NCBI RefSeq assembly: GCF_025938155.1
Contig: NZ_JAPCZG010000002.1
Span: 434,001-498,000 of the forward strand
Length of the DNA: 64,000 nt
Direction of reading: 5' to 3'
Source of the DNA: Novosphingobium sp. KCTC 2891
GTDB lineage: Bacteria; Pseudomonadota; Alphaproteobacteria; Sphingomonadales; Sphingomonadaceae
How positions within the stretch are numbered: the first letter of the stretch is position 1; every line of letters begins with the position of its first letter. The notes below the pieces were generated by a model. That model saw only the letters and a list, made by a program, of their open reading frames with translations. It did no database searches and was not told the DNA's origin. This document shows, in pieces, positions 35,375-52,797 of this stretch. The translations under genes were made by a program, and so were the position numbers.

Positions 35375-36895
35375 ATGGACACGGCTGTGGCGGAAAAGGC
35401 GGCGAAGGTTGCGCCCTTCGCGAGCACGTATGACAATTTCATCGGCGGCAAGTGGGTGGCCCCATGCGCCGGCCGCTATTTCGACAATGTCTCGCCGATC
35501 AACGGGCAAGTGATCTGCCGCGTCGCGCGGTCCGATGCCGACGACATCGAACTCGCGCTCGACGCCGCGCACGCCGCCAAGGACGCATGGGGCCGCACCT
35601 CGCCCGCCGAGCGCGCGCTGGTGCTGCTCCGCATTGCCGACGTGATGGAGGCCAACCTGGCCCTGCTCGCCACGGCGGAAACGTGGGACAACGGCAAGCC
35701 GATCCGTGAGACCATGGCGGCGGACATCCCGCTTGCCATTGACCACTTCCGCTATTTCGCGGGATGCATCCGCGCGCAGGAAGGCTCGATCGCGGAGATC
35801 GACGAGGACACCATCGGCTATCACTTCCACGAACCGCTGGGCGTGGTGGGGCAGATCATCCCTTGGAACTTCCCGATCCTGATGGCCACGTGGAAGCTGG
35901 CGCCCGCGCTGGCGGCGGGGAACTGCGTGGTGCTGAAGCCCGCGGAGCAGACGCCGGCCTCGATCCTGGTGCTGATGGAACTGATCGCCGACCTGTTGCC
36001 CCCCGGCGTGCTCAACGTGGTCAACGGCTTCGGCCTCGAGGCGGGGAAGCCGCTCGCCAGCTCCAGGCGGATCGCCAAGATCGCGTTCACCGGCGAAACC
36101 AGCACCGGGCGCCTTATCATGCAATACGCCAGCGAGAACCTGATCCCGGTGACGCTGGAACTGGGCGGCAAGAGCCCCAACATCTTCTTTGCCGACGTGG
36201 CCGCGCACGACGACGACTTCTTCGACAAGGCGATCGAGGGCTTCGTGATGTTCGCGCTCAACCAGGGCGAGGTTTGCACCTGCCCCAGCCGCGCGCTGAT
36301 CCATGAATCGATCTATGATCGCTTCATGGAGCGGGCGCTCCGCCGCGTGGAGCAGATCGTGCAGGGCAACCCGCTCGATCCGGCGACGATGATCGGCGCG
36401 CAGGCGAGCGCGGAGCAGCAGGAGAAGATCCTGCGCTATCTCCAGATCGGCAAGGATGAGGGCGCGCAGGTGCTGACCGGCGGCGGTGTCGCCAGCCTTG
36501 GCGGCGATCTGGCGGGCGGCTTCTACATCCAGCCGACCGTGTTCAAGGGTCACAACAAGATGCGGATCTTCCAGGAGGAGATCTTCGGCCCGGTGGTTTC
36601 CACCACCACCTTCTCGACCGCGGAGGAGGCGCTGCAGATCGCCAACGACACCGCTTACGGCCTTGGTGCGGGCGTGTGGAGCCGCGATGCCAACACCTGC
36701 TATCGCTTTGGCCGCGCGATCCAGGCCGGGCGCGTCTGGACCAATTGCTATCACGCCTACCCCGCGCACGCGGCGTTCGGCGGATACAAGCAGTCGGGCA
36801 TCGGCCGCGAGACGCACAAGATGATGCTGGATCACTACCAGCAGACCAAGAATATGCTCGTCAGCTACAGCCCGAAGAAACTCGGCTTCTTCTGA
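35375..36895 (+). CDS. NAD-dependent aldehyde dehydrogenase (AldB/ExaC acetaldehyde type)
   Basis: Oxidises an aldehyde, probably acetaldehyde, to the acid. The 506-residue product matches the AldB/ExaC/AcoD subgroup: [12 protein letters not shown] at the start, [19 protein letters not shown], the catalytic glutamate in [11 protein letters not shown], the catalytic cysteine region [14 protein letters not shown], and the ending [18 protein letters not shown]. The ATG at 35375 has GAGAGGA just upstream. It lies 154 bases after the AcoR-like regulator in the same direction, an arrangement seen for alcohol or acetoin use in other bacteria. No alcohol dehydrogenase is adjacent. Confidence 0.94.
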   Translation: MDTAVAEKAAKVAPFASTYDNFIGGKWVAPCAGRYFDNVSPINGQVICRVARSDADDIELALDAAHAAKDAWGRTSPAERALVLLRIADVMEANLALLATAETWDNGKPIRETMAADIPLAIDHFRYFAGCIRAQEGSIAEIDEDTIGYHFHEPLGVVGQIIPWNFPILMATWKLAPALAAGNCVVLKPAEQTPASILVLMELIADLLPPGVLNVVNGFGLEAGKPLASSRRIAKIAFTGETSTGRLIMQYASENLIPVTLELGGKSPNIFFADVAAHDDDFFDKAIEGFVMFALNQGEVCTCPSRALIHESIYDRFMERALRRVEQIVQGNPLDPATMIGAQASAEQQEKILRYLQIGKDEGAQVLTGGGVASLGGDLAGGFYIQPTVFKGHNKMRIFQEEIFGPVVSTTTFSTAEEALQIANDTAYGLGAGVWSRDANTCYRFGRAIQAGRVWTNCYHAYPAHAAFGGYKQSGIGRETHKMMLDHYQQTKNMLVSYSPKKLGFF

Positions 36896-37119
36896 CGCGC
36901 ATATACCGTCGGGAACTCTGAAAAGTCCGACGGGTCGCATCGACCCCCAATGCGGATAGCAGGCGTGGGTCGCAGGCTTCGGGGCGCCGCGCCACCTCTC
37001 CCAAGGCGGCGTCCCGGACGCTCCCCTCCATTTGCCATGACCAATGACGCGGGCGCGGTCCGCGAACGGATGCGCGCGCCCGCCAGAACGAACCATAAAA
37101 CCTAGGGAAGGATTGCCAG

Positions 37120-37848
37120 ATGAGGATCACTCTTGCCGTCGCGGCCATTGCCGCGGCGATCGCCCCCGCGTGCGCGTTTGCCCAGGATGCGGAAACCTAC
37201 CAGGACAAGACGCCCGCCGCGAACGTGAAGACCGAGGCGCCTTCGGACCTGAAAGTGGGCTTCGGCCTGACCGGCGCGACCGAATACGTCTGGCGCGGGG
37301 TCAGCCAGTCGGACGAGAAGCCGGCAGTCTTTGCCACCGTCTCGGTCGGCTACCGGAACTTCTACGCCGGCGCGGGCACCGAGAACGTCCACTTTGCCGG
37401 CATCTCGCAGGAATACGACCTGTGGGGCGGCTATGTCTTCGATCTGGGCGCCGTGAAGCTCGACCTGGGCGCGGTGCGCTATGGCTATGTCGATGCACCG
37501 GCGAAGATCGACACGCTGGAAGGCAAGGCTGCCATTTCGGGCAGCGTGGGCAAGCTGGGGCTGAAGGCGGCCGGATACTATACCGGCAATTACTTCGGCA
37601 CGCGCCAACACGCCTTTTATGGCGAAGTGGGCGCGTCCTATCCGCTGACCGGCAAGCTGACCGCGTCGGGTGCGGTAGGGCGGCAGCAGATCGATGCCCT
37701 GCCCGATTACACGACGTGGAATGCGGGCCTGAGCTACGCCGTGATGAAGGGCGCCAAGCTCGATGTGCGCTATCACGACACCGATGCCAGCCACATCGGC
37801 AGGCTGGCGAAGGCGCGCGTGGTGGGATCGTTCAGCCTCGCCTTCTGA
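37120..37848 (+). CDS. TorF family putative porin (outer-membrane beta-barrel)
   Basis: Predicted outer-membrane protein of the TIGR02001/TorF type. The 242-residue protein has a signal peptide (about 1-22, ending AFAQ) and a series of alternating, aromatic-ended strands: VGFGLTGATEYVWRGVSQSD, YRNFYAGAGTENVHF, YDLWGGYVFDLG and so on to the C-terminal SFSLAF, whose last aromatic residue suits BAM insertion. The opening block EYVWRGVSQS is the family signature. Function and substrate are unknown. It precedes an MFS transporter by 63 bases. Confidence 0.87.
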   Translation: MRITLAVAAIAAAIAPACAFAQDAETYQDKTPAANVKTEAPSDLKVGFGLTGATEYVWRGVSQSDEKPAVFATVSVGYRNFYAGAGTENVHFAGISQEYDLWGGYVFDLGAVKLDLGAVRYGYVDAPAKIDTLEGKAAISGSVGKLGLKAAGYYTGNYFGTRQHAFYGEVGASYPLTGKLTASGAVGRQQIDALPDYTTWNAGLSYAVMKGAKLDVRYHDTDASHIGRLAKARVVGSFSLAF

Positions 37849-37911
37849 GCAAGGCTTGCCGTGCCATGCCGCGCTGCTACTCTTGCGCTTTGCGAAAGGG
37901 GCGGCGCGGAC

Positions 37912-39189
37912 ATGGCCACGGCATCGGCGGATATGAGGGCCGGCGGCGGGGGCAGAGCCGGAGCCGTCCGGGCGCTGGTGCTGCTGCTGGCGGTGGCGGT
38001 GCTGCTCAATTTCGTCGATCGCGGCGCACTGGGCATCGCCGCGCCGAAGATGAAAGCCGACCTGGGGCTGTCAGCGACGACTTTCGGCCTCGCGGCATCG
38101 GCCTTCTTCTGGACATACGCGGCGATGCAGCCGCTGCTCGGCTGGCTGAGCGACCGGATTTCCGTCTACAAGGTGCTGGCCTTCGCGCTGGCGCTGTGGG
38201 CGCTGAGCACGATGCTGACCGGGCTGGTCGGTGGGCTGGCCAGTCTGATCGTCCTGAGGCTGCTGCTGGGGCTGGGCGAAAGTTTCGTCTTTCCCTGCAC
38301 ATCCAAGCTGATCGCGCGCCATGTCGGCCCGGCGCAGCGCGGCACCGCCAACGCGGTCGTCGCGGTGGGCCTTGCGCTCGGGCCGGCGCTGGGCACGCTG
38401 GCGGGCGGGGCAATCCTGGCGCGCTGGGGCTGGCAGGCGGTGTTCGCGGCGTTTGGAGCGGTGACACTGGCCTGGCTGGTGCCCTGGTTCTTCGTGGTGC
38501 GAGCCTTGCCCGATGTGGGCAGGAGCGCGGCGCCGCAGGGATTGTCCTATGCCGGGCTGCTGCGGCAGCGGGCGCTGTGGATCACCGGCGCCTGCCACGT
38601 GACCGCCAACTATGCCTTTTTCTTCGTCTCGATCTGGCTGCCGCTCTACCTCGTCAACAGCCGGGGCCTGTCGATCGGGACGATGGCCTGGTTCGCGGCC
38701 GCGACTTATGGCGCGCAGGCCGCCGCGTCGCTGTTCTTCGGGCACGCGTCCGACCGCATGGTGCGCGCCGGGCGCGACGAGGACACGGTGCGCCGGGCGT
38801 TCAGTGTGGGCGGGCAGGTCGCGCTCGCGGTGGGCATCGTCGGCATCGCCATGGCACCGGGACAGGCCAGCCTGCTTGGCTGGCTGGTGTTCACCGGACT
38901 TGCGATGGGGATCGGGCCGACCATGACCTATGCCATCGGCCAGATCTTCGCCGGGGAGCGGCTGGCCGGCAGCTGGATCGGCTGGCAGAACGCCATCGGC
39001 AGTCTTTCGGGCGTGGCGGGTCCGCTGATCACCGGCTTGATCGTCGATGCCTCGGGCGGCTTTGCGGGCGCTTTCGCGTTTGCCGCCGCGATCAGCCTGC
39101 TGGGCGCGGTGCTGTTCCAGTGGGTGCTGCCGCCGATCCGGCCCATCGGGATCGGTCTCGCGACCGGTAAGGGGAGCGCGCCGGCATGA
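37912..39189 (+). CDS. MFS transporter (anion:cation symporter-like)
   Basis: Twelve-helix secondary transporter of 425 residues. The start LVLLLAVAVLLNFVDRGALGIAAP (a conserved aspartate-arginine in helix 1), WLSDRISVYKVL between helices 2 and 3, and LGLGESFVFPCTSKLIARHV in helix 4 fit the ACS/hexuronate-like group. The ATG at 37912 with GCGGA and AAAGGGG upstream is preferred to a GTG at 37861. Its stop overlaps the next gene's start in ATGA. Substrate unknown; the preceding outer-membrane protein may serve the same route. Confidence 0.9.
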   Translation: MATASADMRAGGGGRAGAVRALVLLLAVAVLLNFVDRGALGIAAPKMKADLGLSATTFGLAASAFFWTYAAMQPLLGWLSDRISVYKVLAFALALWALSTMLTGLVGGLASLIVLRLLLGLGESFVFPCTSKLIARHVGPAQRGTANAVVAVGLALGPALGTLAGGAILARWGWQAVFAAFGAVTLAWLVPWFFVVRALPDVGRSAAPQGLSYAGLLRQRALWITGACHVTANYAFFFVSIWLPLYLVNSRGLSIGTMAWFAAATYGAQAAASLFFGHASDRMVRAGRDEDTVRRAFSVGGQVALAVGIVGIAMAPGQASLLGWLVFTGLAMGIGPTMTYAIGQIFAGERLAGSWIGWQNAIGSLSGVAGPLITGLIVDASGGFAGAFAFAAAISLLGAVLFQWVLPPIRPIGIGLATGKGSAPA

Positions 39190-40004
39190 TCGTTTCGCCC
39201 GATGTCGTGATGGTGGGAAGCCTGGCCGATACCGCACCCTCTCGCGCGGAGCCGCTGGTCGCCACCGCATGGCTGCTGGGGGCCCGCGTTCGGACCAAGG
39301 ACATTGGCGAAAGTGCCGAACTGGCGCAGGCCGGATCGCGGATCGGGCCGGCTTTCGTTTTCCGTTTCGGCGTGGTCGTCACGTTCGCGCCGCGCGGCCA
39401 GAGCGCCGAGGCGCTGGTCAATGCCTGCGCGGCCCATGTCGAGGCTCCCACGGACGAGCGTGAAACGGAAAGCGTGGAACTGTTCGTGTCGGCCGAGCAG
39501 GCGGACCGGATCGGCGCCGAAGGCAGCATCATGCTCGCCGATGTCGATCCCGACCGGTTGCTGCTGGTGGCGACGGTGCTGGCCCGCAGCGCCGTCCTCA
39601 ACCGCGACGAGGCGATGGTCGCCTCCGCTTTCGACGCGAGCGCGCCGGTGGTGGAGGATCTGCGCGTCAACGGGCGCGCACGTCTCTCGATCCGGGCGGT
39701 GATGCGGCTGGTGGGCGCGGTGCTTGCCGCGCGCCACCGCGTGACCGGCATGGTCCAGGTGGACGAACGGCCCGACGTGCTGTGGGACAACCCGCAACTC
39801 GACCGGCTCTATGCGCGGCTGGAAAACGAATACGAACTGAAGGAGCGCGCCGAAGTGCTCGACCGCAAGTTCTCGGCGCTTGGCGATTTCGCCGACACGC
39901 TGGTGGAGATCGTGCGCGACAAGCGGGCGGTCCGGCTGGAAGCGGCGGTGATCGTGCTGATCGCCTTCGAGATCGTGCTCAACCTGCTGGGAGCGATGCA
40001 CTAG
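39186..40004 (+). CDS. RMD1/DUF155 family protein with C-terminal membrane anchor
   Basis: Member of the RMD1 (DUF155) family, best known from yeast mitochondrial proteins and of unclear function in bacteria. The 272-residue protein has the globular domain (about 25-240), with AFVFRFGVVVTF, a central helical part (ALARSAVLNRDEAMV-like) and DVLWDNPQLDRLYARLENEYELKERAEVLD. It ends with a single transmembrane helix (AVIVLIAFEIVLNLLGAM). Translational coupling to the MFS gene suggests a linked role, but none is known. Confidence 0.87.
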   Translation: MIVSPDVVMVGSLADTAPSRAEPLVATAWLLGARVRTKDIGESAELAQAGSRIGPAFVFRFGVVVTFAPRGQSAEALVNACAAHVEAPTDERETESVELFVSAEQADRIGAEGSIMLADVDPDRLLLVATVLARSAVLNRDEAMVASAFDASAPVVEDLRVNGRARLSIRAVMRLVGAVLAARHRVTGMVQVDERPDVLWDNPQLDRLYARLENEYELKERAEVLDRKFSALGDFADTLVEIVRDKRAVRLEAAVIVLIAFEIVLNLLGAMH

Positions 40005-40041
40005 CGCCGATCGCCGACGCGGACGGTGCCCCTCCAAATGA

Positions 40042-40069
40042 AAAGGGCGGCCCCGAAGGACCGCCCTTT
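40042..40069. terminator. Bidirectional terminator between the DUF155 gene and rplL
   Basis: AAAGGGCGG (40042-40050) pairs with CCGCCCTTT (40061-40069) across a 10-base loop. A-runs before and T-runs after let it work for both convergent transcripts. Confidence 0.8.
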
Positions 40070-40102
40070 CCTGTATTCCTGATCCGGAAATCCGGAAGAA
40101 GA

Positions 40103-40474
40103 TTACTTGATTTCGACGGTGCCGCCGGCTTCTTCGATCTTCTTCTTGATGTCTTCGGCTTCAGCCTTCGACACGCCTTCCTTGACAGCCTTCGGAGCGG
40201 CTTCAACCAGCGCCTTGGCTTCGGTCAGGCCGAGCGAGGTGATCGCGCGGACTTCCTTGATGACCTGGATCTTCTTGCCACCGTCGCCGGTCAGGATGAC
40301 GTCGAATTCGGTCTTCTCTTCAACGGCTTCGGCAGCAGCAGCCGGGGCAGCAGCCACGGCAACGGCAGCAGCGGCGGAAACGCCCCATGCTTCTTCGAGA
40401 GCCTTGGCGAGGTCGGCGGCTTCGAGAACGGTCAGCTTCGACAGTTCGGCGACGAGATTGGCGATGTCAGCCAT
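40103..40474 (-). CDS. rplL: 50S ribosomal protein L7/L12
   Basis: Flexible stalk protein of the large ribosomal subunit that recruits translation GTPases. The 123-residue product has the dimerising N-terminal helices ([20 protein letters not shown]), an alanine-rich hinge, and the C-terminal domain with [20 protein letters not shown] and [14 protein letters not shown]. It follows rplJ by 120 bases on the minus strand. It is convergent with the DUF155 gene. Confidence 0.99.
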   Translation of the reverse strand: MADIANLVAELSKLTVLEAADLAKALEEAWGVSAAAAVAVAAAPAAAAEAVEEKTEFDVILTGDGGKKIQVIKEVRAITSLGLTEAKALVEAAPKAVKEGVSKAEAEDIKKKIEEAGGTVEIK

Positions 40475-40594
40475 GTTGTATCACTCCAGATTGTGTGGTG
40501 CCCGGCCGCGTTCCGGCCGGACGGAAAAGGAACAGTCTTATGCGCTTGCCGCGATTTCCGAGGCGCCGGACGCAAGCGCCCGGCTCGAAATCGC

Positions 40595-41107
40595 TTATGC
40601 GGCTTCCTTGGCGTAGGCACCGAAGACGCGGGCCAGCTTGGCCGCCGGAGCGGTCGTGAGCTGGGCAATCTTCGTGGCCGGAGCCTGGATGAGGCCGATG
40701 AGCGTGCCGCGCAGTTCGTCGAGCGAGGGCATCGAGGCGAGCGCCTTGACACCATCCGCGTTCAGAACCTGCGTCCCCATGGAGCCGCCGACGATTTCGA
40801 TCTTGTCGGTGGTCTTGGCGAACTCGATGACGGCCTTGGCGGCAGCCACCGGGTCGACGGAAGCAGCGATCGCGGTCGGACCGGTGAAGAAATCACCCAG
40901 ACCTTCGTAATCGGTGCCTGCGACGGCAAGCTTGGCAAGACTGTTCTTCGCAACCTTGTAGGTGGCACCCGCTTCACGGATCTTGTTCCGCAGGACAGTG
41001 GACTGGGCCACCGTCATGCCGAGGTTGCGGGTGATCACCACCGCGCCGGCCTCGCTGAACACGCCGTTGAGGAATGCGACCGATTCGGCTTTTTGCGAAC
41101 GATCCAT
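40595..41107 (-). CDS. rplJ: 50S ribosomal protein L10
   Basis: Base of the ribosomal stalk; binds 23S rRNA and several L7/L12 dimers, and in many bacteria represses its own mRNA. The 170-residue protein begins [20 protein letters not shown] and contains [18 protein letters not shown] and [18 protein letters not shown] is a good ribosome-binding site ahead of the ATG at 41107. Uncommonly, it points away from rpoB, the gene next to it upstream. Confidence 0.98.
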   Translation of the reverse strand: MDRSQKAESVAFLNGVFSEAGAVVITRNLGMTVAQSTVLRNKIREAGATYKVAKNSLAKLAVAGTDYEGLGDFFTGPTAIAASVDPVAAAKAVIEFAKTTDKIEIVGGSMGTQVLNADGVKALASMPSLDELRGTLIGLIQAPATKIAQLTTAPAAKLARVFGAYAKEAA

Positions 41108-41695
41108 GCCTTACTCCTTCACAATGGCCGAGCGGGGCGAACCCCGCGCGGCCGGCTACGTTGTCGATGCCCCGCAAAAGGGCACCGGCGAGTCCGTTGA
41201 CAAGGGAAGGAGGTGCGCATCAAAGCGCCAAAGGCACCACGCATCGCAATCGGAGCGAGGGGCCAGAAACTCATTTCCCCGCCTAGGCTGGTGATTAAGC
41301 AGGGAACCTGCTCCAGCTGTCTCGGACGGATGACCAGGCACAGGCGCTAGGCCTGCCGGTCGGGGCGGGCCTCTGTCGCATCGGGCGGCGAAAGTCAAGC
41401 ATGGACGGGGAGGTCCGCGGGCGACAGGCCCGCAAGGCTTTGACTTTGCGCGGTGGCACGCCTATACGGCCTCCTTCATCCGCCGCTTCGAGCAAGGCTT
41501 TCCCATGCGCGGGGGAAGGCCCACGAAGGAAGCGATCCCGGATTTCCATTCTGACGCAACAGGCTGCGGGCCGCGGCATCCGACCGGATGCTACGCGCCA
41601 TGCGGCCTTTTGCTGCTGGATGGCGCCACCCGCCGCGCGTGGCAGAATTCAGCCGGTTTCCCGGCACGATTAGAGCGAAGAGGCATAACCCTTCC
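41108..41695. promoter_or_regulatory. 588-base divergent control region between rplJ and rpoB
   Basis: No convincing gene lies here. For the plus strand, TTGACT (41440-41445), 17 bases, TATACG (41463-41468) is a good promoter for rpoB with a leader of about 220 bases. On the minus strand TTGACT (41398-41393) may be the -35 of rplJ, but its -10 is poor. The leader of about 250 bases before rplJ would be the place for an L10-binding autoregulatory RNA; I can see GC-rich inverted stretches but cannot fold it reliably. Confidence 0.55.
41440..41468 (+). promoter_or_regulatory. Predicted sigma-70-type promoter of rpoB-rpoC
   Basis: TTGACT and TATACG are separated by exactly 17 bases, each matching four or five of six consensus positions. 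It is the best housekeeping-type promoter seen in the gap and points to rpoB. Confidence 0.55.
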
Positions 41696-45859
<4,164 letters not shown>

Positions 45860-45946
45860 GGCGGCGGGGCGGCTTTCGGGCCGCCCTGTCCCATTCGCGG
45901 AATTTCACGTCCAGCGCCTCTGCATGAGGCAAGGGAACGGCAAAAA

Positions 45947-50230
<4,284 letters not shown>

Positions 50231-50260
50231 GCTTCGCTGCCGCACTGACCATGCAAGAAG

Positions 50261-50288
50261 CCCCGCCGGAGCGATCCGGCGGGGTTTT
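50261..50288 (+). terminator. Intrinsic terminator after rpoC
   Basis: CCCCGCCGGA (50261-50270), GCGA loop, TCCGGCGGGG (50275-50284) and TTTT. A perfect 10-bp stem placed 30 bases after the rpoC stop. Confidence 0.93.
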
Positions 50289-50330
50289 CTGTTGGGCGGC
50301 GTGTTGGCCGCAGGGCGCGGGGCGCGGGCG

Positions 50331-51473
50331 CTACTGCGCGCAGGCCATGCCTTCCAGCGCGGCAAAGGCCGACAGCACGCCTGGATCGGCGAAGGGCGCC
50401 ACTTGCGCCAGGATCACGCCGGCGAGATCGCGGGCCGGATCGATCCAGTAGTAACAGTTGAAGATCCCTGCCCAGTGCAGGCTGCCCGGCGAACGGCCTG
50501 CCGGCCCGACCTCGGTGTTGACGAGGAACCCGCCCACCGTCCACCCGCCGCGCTGGCCGGGCAGCGGATCGAACGCGGTCGCCAGCTGCGGCATCGCGGT
50601 GGTCATCTCGCCAGCGGACAGGTGCGCGGGCAGCGCATCCGTGTGCATCAGCCGCGCGGTTTCGGGGGATAGCACCCGCACGCCGTCTAGTTCGCCGCCG
50701 CGCAGCACCATGCGCAGGAAGCGCGCATAGTCGGACGCGGTGGAGGTCAGGCCGCCGCCGCCGTTGTGATATTCGCCGCCGCCCAGCACCATCGGCGAGA
50801 TTGTAAAGCCGCCCTGTCCATCGCGGACATGAACCTGGGCCGCACCCTCGGGCAGTTCGGCGTGGAAGCCGGTCTGGGTCATGCCGAGCGGCCCGGTCAG
50901 TTCGCGCTCGAACCATTCGCCCAGACGCATGCCCGACACCGCCTCGACCGCGAGCCCGGCCCAGTCGATCCCGGTGCCATATGCCCAGCGCTCGCCGGGA
51001 TCGAACATCAACGGCAGGCGCAGGCTGTCGAGGCTGCCCGGCACCATCCGGCCTTCGGCCATGGCATGGCGCAGCAGGTCGGCATCCATGAAGGTATACC
51101 CGCAGCCGGAGGTGTGCATCAGCAGGTGGCGCAGGGTGACGGGCTGGCGCGCCGGGCGCAGGATCGCGGCGCCCTTGTCATCGAAGCCGTCCAGCACCTG
51201 CGGGTCGGCCAGCTGGGGCAGGACGGTGCCGATCGGGGCGTCGAGGTCGAGCAGGCCGCGCTCAACCAGCTGGAGAGCGGCGGCGGAGGTCAGCGCCTTG
51301 GTCATCGACGCGATCTGGAAGGGCGTGTCTTCGCGCATCGGCGTGCCTGCCACGGCGTCGGCCATGCCGAAGGCGCGCAGGTAGCGGGTTCCGGTGCTGT
51401 CGGTAATGAGCGCGACCGCGCCCGGAAGGTTGGCGGCGGCCAATGCCGCCGCGAATTCAGCTTCGCCGTTCAT
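50331..51473 (-). CDS. Serine hydrolase, class C beta-lactamase/EstB-like esterase
   Basis: Third serine hydrolase of this superfamily in the window, 380 residues, without an evident signal peptide, so probably cytoplasmic. The catalytic SxxK is SMTK in QIASMTKALTSAA; the second motif is YGTG in RWAYGTGIDWAG; the third region is SLHWAGIFNCYYWIDP, resembling EstB-type esterases more than true beta-lactamases. It lies 70 bases downstream of glpX on the same strand. Substrate unknown. Confidence 0.9.
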   Translation of the reverse strand: MNGEAEFAAALAAANLPGAVALITDSTGTRYLRAFGMADAVAGTPMREDTPFQIASMTKALTSAAALQLVERGLLDLDAPIGTVLPQLADPQVLDGFDDKGAAILRPARQPVTLRHLLMHTSGCGYTFMDADLLRHAMAEGRMVPGSLDSLRLPLMFDPGERWAYGTGIDWAGLAVEAVSGMRLGEWFERELTGPLGMTQTGFHAELPEGAAQVHVRDGQGGFTISPMVLGGGEYHNGGGGLTSTASDYARFLRMVLRGGELDGVRVLSPETARLMHTDALPAHLSAGEMTTAMPQLATAFDPLPGQRGGWTVGGFLVNTEVGPAGRSPGSLHWAGIFNCYYWIDPARDLAGVILAQVAPFADPGVLSAFAALEGMACAQ

Positions 51474-51543
51474 GCTTTTCTCTCCCTTTGTCCGTCAGGG
51501 TGGCCCAGACGGACAAAGGGTGCAAGCGCGGCGAAGGTGCTGC

Positions 51544-52536
51544 TCAGCGGGGCTTGCGGTGCTCGCCCTTGACCCAGCGGACCGTGCCCGAGCTGGCGCG
51601 CATGACGACGCTCTCGGTGCTCAGCATGCCGTTCTTGTGGACCTTGACGCCGTCGAGCAGCGAGCCGTCGGTCACGCCGGTCGCGGCGAAGATGCAGTCG
51701 CCCTTGGCCAGTTCGCGCAGGTCGTACTGCTTGTTGAGATCCTCGATGCCCCACTTGCGCGCGCGCGCGCGCTCGTCGTCGTTGCGGAACAGCAGCCGGC
51801 CCTTGAACTGTCCGCCGACGCAGCGCAGCGCAGCAGCGGCGAGCACGCCTTCCGGGGCGCCGCCCGAACCCATGTACATGTCGACGCCGGTGTCCTCGTT
51901 GGTCACCGCGATCACGCCGGCGACGTCGCCATCCGGGATCAGCATGATGCCGCAGCCAAGGCCGCGCAGCTCGGCGATGAGATCGGCGTGGCGCGGGCGA
52001 TCGAGCACGCAAACGATGATGTCGCCCGGCTCCACGCCCTTGGCAGCCGCGACGGCCTTGACGTTGTCGGTGACCGACTTGTCGAGATCGATGATGCCAT
52101 CGGGGTAGCCGGGGCCGACCGCCAGCTTGTCCATGTAGACGTCGGGCGCGTTGAGCAGGCCGCCCTCTTCGGCAACGGCGAGCACGGCGAGCGCGTTCGG
52201 TCCGGCCTTGGCGGTGATCGTCGTGCCTTCCAGCGGATCGAGCGCGATGTCGATCTTGGGACCGGTGCCCGGCGCCGCGCCGACCTTCTCGCCGATGTAG
52301 AGCATCGGTGCCTCGTCGCGCTCACCCTCGCCGATGACGACGGTGCCGTCCATCCACAGCTCGTTGAAGGCGGCGCGCATCGCCTCGACCGCAGCGTGAT
52401 CCGCCGCCTTTTCGTCGCCACGGCCGATCAGCTTCGATGCGCCGATCGCCGCCGCTTCGGTGACGCGCACCATTTCGAGCACGAGGACGCGGTCGAGAAC
52501 CTTCGAGGGGGCAGGCTTGTGGGTCGATTCGGTCAC
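51544..52536 (-). CDS. glpX: Class II fructose-1,6-bisphosphatase
   Basis: Gluconeogenic phosphatase converting fructose-1,6-bisphosphate to fructose-6-phosphate with a divalent metal. The 330-residue product has GlpX marks: ASKLIGRGDEKAADHAAVEAM, GTVVIGEGERDEAPMLYIGE, the metal/substrate block DPLEGTTITAKAGPNALAV, and GSGGAPEGVLAAAALRC. It follows hom by about 260 bases on the same strand; hom-glpX is a common alphaproteobacterial pair. recJ, often next, is absent. Confidence 0.96.
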   Translation of the reverse strand: MTESTHKPAPSKVLDRVLVLEMVRVTEAAAIGASKLIGRGDEKAADHAAVEAMRAAFNELWMDGTVVIGEGERDEAPMLYIGEKVGAAPGTGPKIDIALDPLEGTTITAKAGPNALAVLAVAEEGGLLNAPDVYMDKLAVGPGYPDGIIDLDKSVTDNVKAVAAAKGVEPGDIIVCVLDRPRHADLIAELRGLGCGIMLIPDGDVAGVIAVTNEDTGVDMYMGSGGAPEGVLAAAALRCVGGQFKGRLLFRNDDERARARKWGIEDLNKQYDLRELAKGDCIFAATGVTDGSLLDGVKVHKNGMLSTESVVMRASSGTVRWVKGEHRKPR

Positions 52537-52770
52537 GTTGACTCCGATGGCTGGCGGCGTGAAAACGCGCGTGTGCAGACGTATGCGTGCCCTAGACCGG
52601 CGATGGCCGGTTTGTCGAGAGTGCGGCTTGTCCTTGTTGCCGTAGCGTTGGCTCTCTCCGGCGCGGTGAAGGCGCGGTCTGCGGGATAGCGGTACCGGCT
52701 ACCCACCGACGGTGACAGTTCGGTGGCGCCGCCGCCGCGTGACGTGGACCGCATTGCGAAAAGCGAGATC

Positions 52771-52791
52771 GGGGCGCCCTGACGGCGCCCC
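52771..52791 (-). terminator. Hairpin downstream of hom
   Basis: A perfect 8-bp stem GGGGCGCC / GGCGCCCC with a 5-base loop sits 7 bases after the hom stop. On the minus strand it is followed a few bases later by CTTTTC. It probably reduces read-through into glpX. Confidence 0.55.
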
Positions 52792-52797
52792 GCACGC

